Assembly: GCA_031254675.1 (NCBI GenBank)
Contig: JAIRTV010000013.1
Location: forward strand, 1-7,194
Length of the DNA stretch: 7,194 nucleotides
Source of the DNA: Planctomycetaceae bacterium
GTDB taxonomy: Bacteria; Planctomycetota; Planctomycetia; Pirellulales; Thermoguttaceae
Direction of reading: 5' to 3'
The notes under the pieces were generated by a model. It worked only from the letters and a program-made list of their open reading frames with translations. It had not been told where the DNA came from and did not search any database. The number at the start of each line of letters is the position of its first letter. Position 1 is the first letter of the stretch. The position numbers and the translations under genes were made by a program. Of this stretch, positions 6,970 through 7,194 are shown one piece after another.

Positions 6970-6992
6970 ATACCGGCTTCGGTATATTTTTT
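6970..6992 (+). terminator. Probable intrinsic terminator of the chelatase operon
   Basis: ATACCG/CGGTAT form a stem with a GCTT loop at 6970-6985, followed by A and six T (6987-6992). The second half of the 11-bp inverted repeat (6958-6968) just before it could extend or compete with the structure. The stem is short, so efficiency is uncertain. It lies 225 bases after the DUF2149 stop and 36 bases before the next start codon. Confidence 0.5.
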
Positions 6993-7015
6993 GTTGCGCA
7001 AAAACAATTAAATTT

Positions 7016-7022
7016 AAGAAAG
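7016..7022 (+). promoter_or_regulatory. Ribosome binding site for the last gene
   Basis: AAGAAAG lies 6 bases before ATG 7029, a weak but well-spaced purine-rich site. It supports that start for a gene too short in this window to stand alone. Confidence 0.45.
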
Positions 7023-7028
7023 TAAATT

Positions 7029-7194
7029 ATGACAAACTCGACACAAGATAAATCTGAACATGTAAAATATCGTTCAAATTATTTGTTATTGATTTTTATT
7101 GCAATTTTTGCTGGAGTGATCGGTTGGTTTCTTTCTCAAAACCGACATATTTTGTTAAGTGATTCGGGCGGCGAAACCGAGCGTAAAATCCTCT
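7029..7194 (+). CDS. Membrane-anchored protein of unknown function, 3' truncated
   Basis: ATG 7029 opens a frame that stays open to the end of the window (55 full codons). A polar N-terminus of about 17 residues (MTNSTQDKSEHVKYRSN) is followed by a hydrophobic segment at about 18-35 (YLLLIFIAIFAGVIGWFL) and then SQNRHILLSDSGGETERKIL. This predicts an N-terminal signal anchor with an exported or periplasmic C-terminal part. No family can be recognised from this fragment. It is separated from the chelatase operon by the structured intergenic region and the probable terminator, so it is likely a separate transcription unit, though read-through is possible. Confidence 0.7.
   Translation, partial: MTNSTQDKSEHVKYRSNYLLLIFIAIFAGVIGWFLSQNRHILLSDSGGETERKIL

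Larger units (their letters stand above)
6761..6986. repeat. Intergenic element bounded by perfect 17-bp inverted repeats
   Basis: Bases 6761-6777 (TATACCGAAGCCGGTAT) are the exact reverse complement of 6970-6986, 192 bases apart. Each end is itself a 6-bp-stem hairpin. The first 63 bases between them (6778-6840) are about 57% GC, clearly richer than the flanks, and contain GGGC...GCCC and GAACA...TGTTC inverted pairs. A second inverted pair of 11 bases, GCTTCAGCATA, lies at 6854-6864 and 6958-6968. No protein frame is evident and I see no convincing target-site duplication. It could be a non-autonomous MITE/REP-like element, or a structured intergenic region with a terminator at each end. 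Confidence 0.55.

Noticed and set aside
6746..7028. CRISPR array or tRNA in the intergenic region
   Set aside because: The repeats are inverted pairs rather than regularly spaced direct repeats, and no cloverleaf with a T-arm GTTCRA motif was found.

Overview
The window looks like a piece of a low-GC (roughly 40% by eye) planctomycete or related PVC-group genome, probably an anaerobe or host-associated lineage. The main taxonomic clue is the first gene, a DUF1559/SBP_bac_10 pseudopilin-like protein with its N-terminal pseudopilin sequence and C-terminal H-X9-DG motif. This family is greatly expanded in Planctomycetes and Lentisphaerae. The habitat suggestion is inference.

Layout: all five complete or nearly complete genes and one truncated gene lie on the + strand. 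Positions 1-942 hold the DUF1559 protein, cut at its 5' end. Three bases later begins a 1357-aa CobN/HmuS-type metallochelatase (946-5019) with a membrane anchor at each end. It is followed, with 8-, 8- and 4-base overlaps, by a polytopic membrane protein (5012-5770), a MotA/TolQ/ExbB-type proton-channel protein (5763-6392) and a small DUF2149 protein (6389-6745) that resembles ExbD/TolR in plan. A roughly 280-base intergenic stretch (6746-7028) contains a matched pair of 17-bp inverted repeats, several hairpins, a probable terminator and a possible promoter. The start of another membrane-anchored protein (7029 to the end) closes the window.

How the genes work together: the chelatase, polytopic protein, ExbB-like and DUF2149 genes match the arrangement of the Bacteroidetes hmuSTUV genes and of similar CobN/ExbB/DUF2149 clusters in methanogenic archaea. 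Ordinary cobaltochelatase or Mg-chelatase needs cytoplasmic AAA+ subunits (CobS/CobT or ChlI/ChlD). Here no such partner is visible, the CobN-like body is predicted to lie in the periplasm, and the partners look like a proton-driven motor. The best reading is a proton-motive-force-coupled periplasmic tetrapyrrole chelatase or dechelatase, possibly taking iron from heme. The gene families are seen in the sequence. The energy coupling and the substrate are inference.
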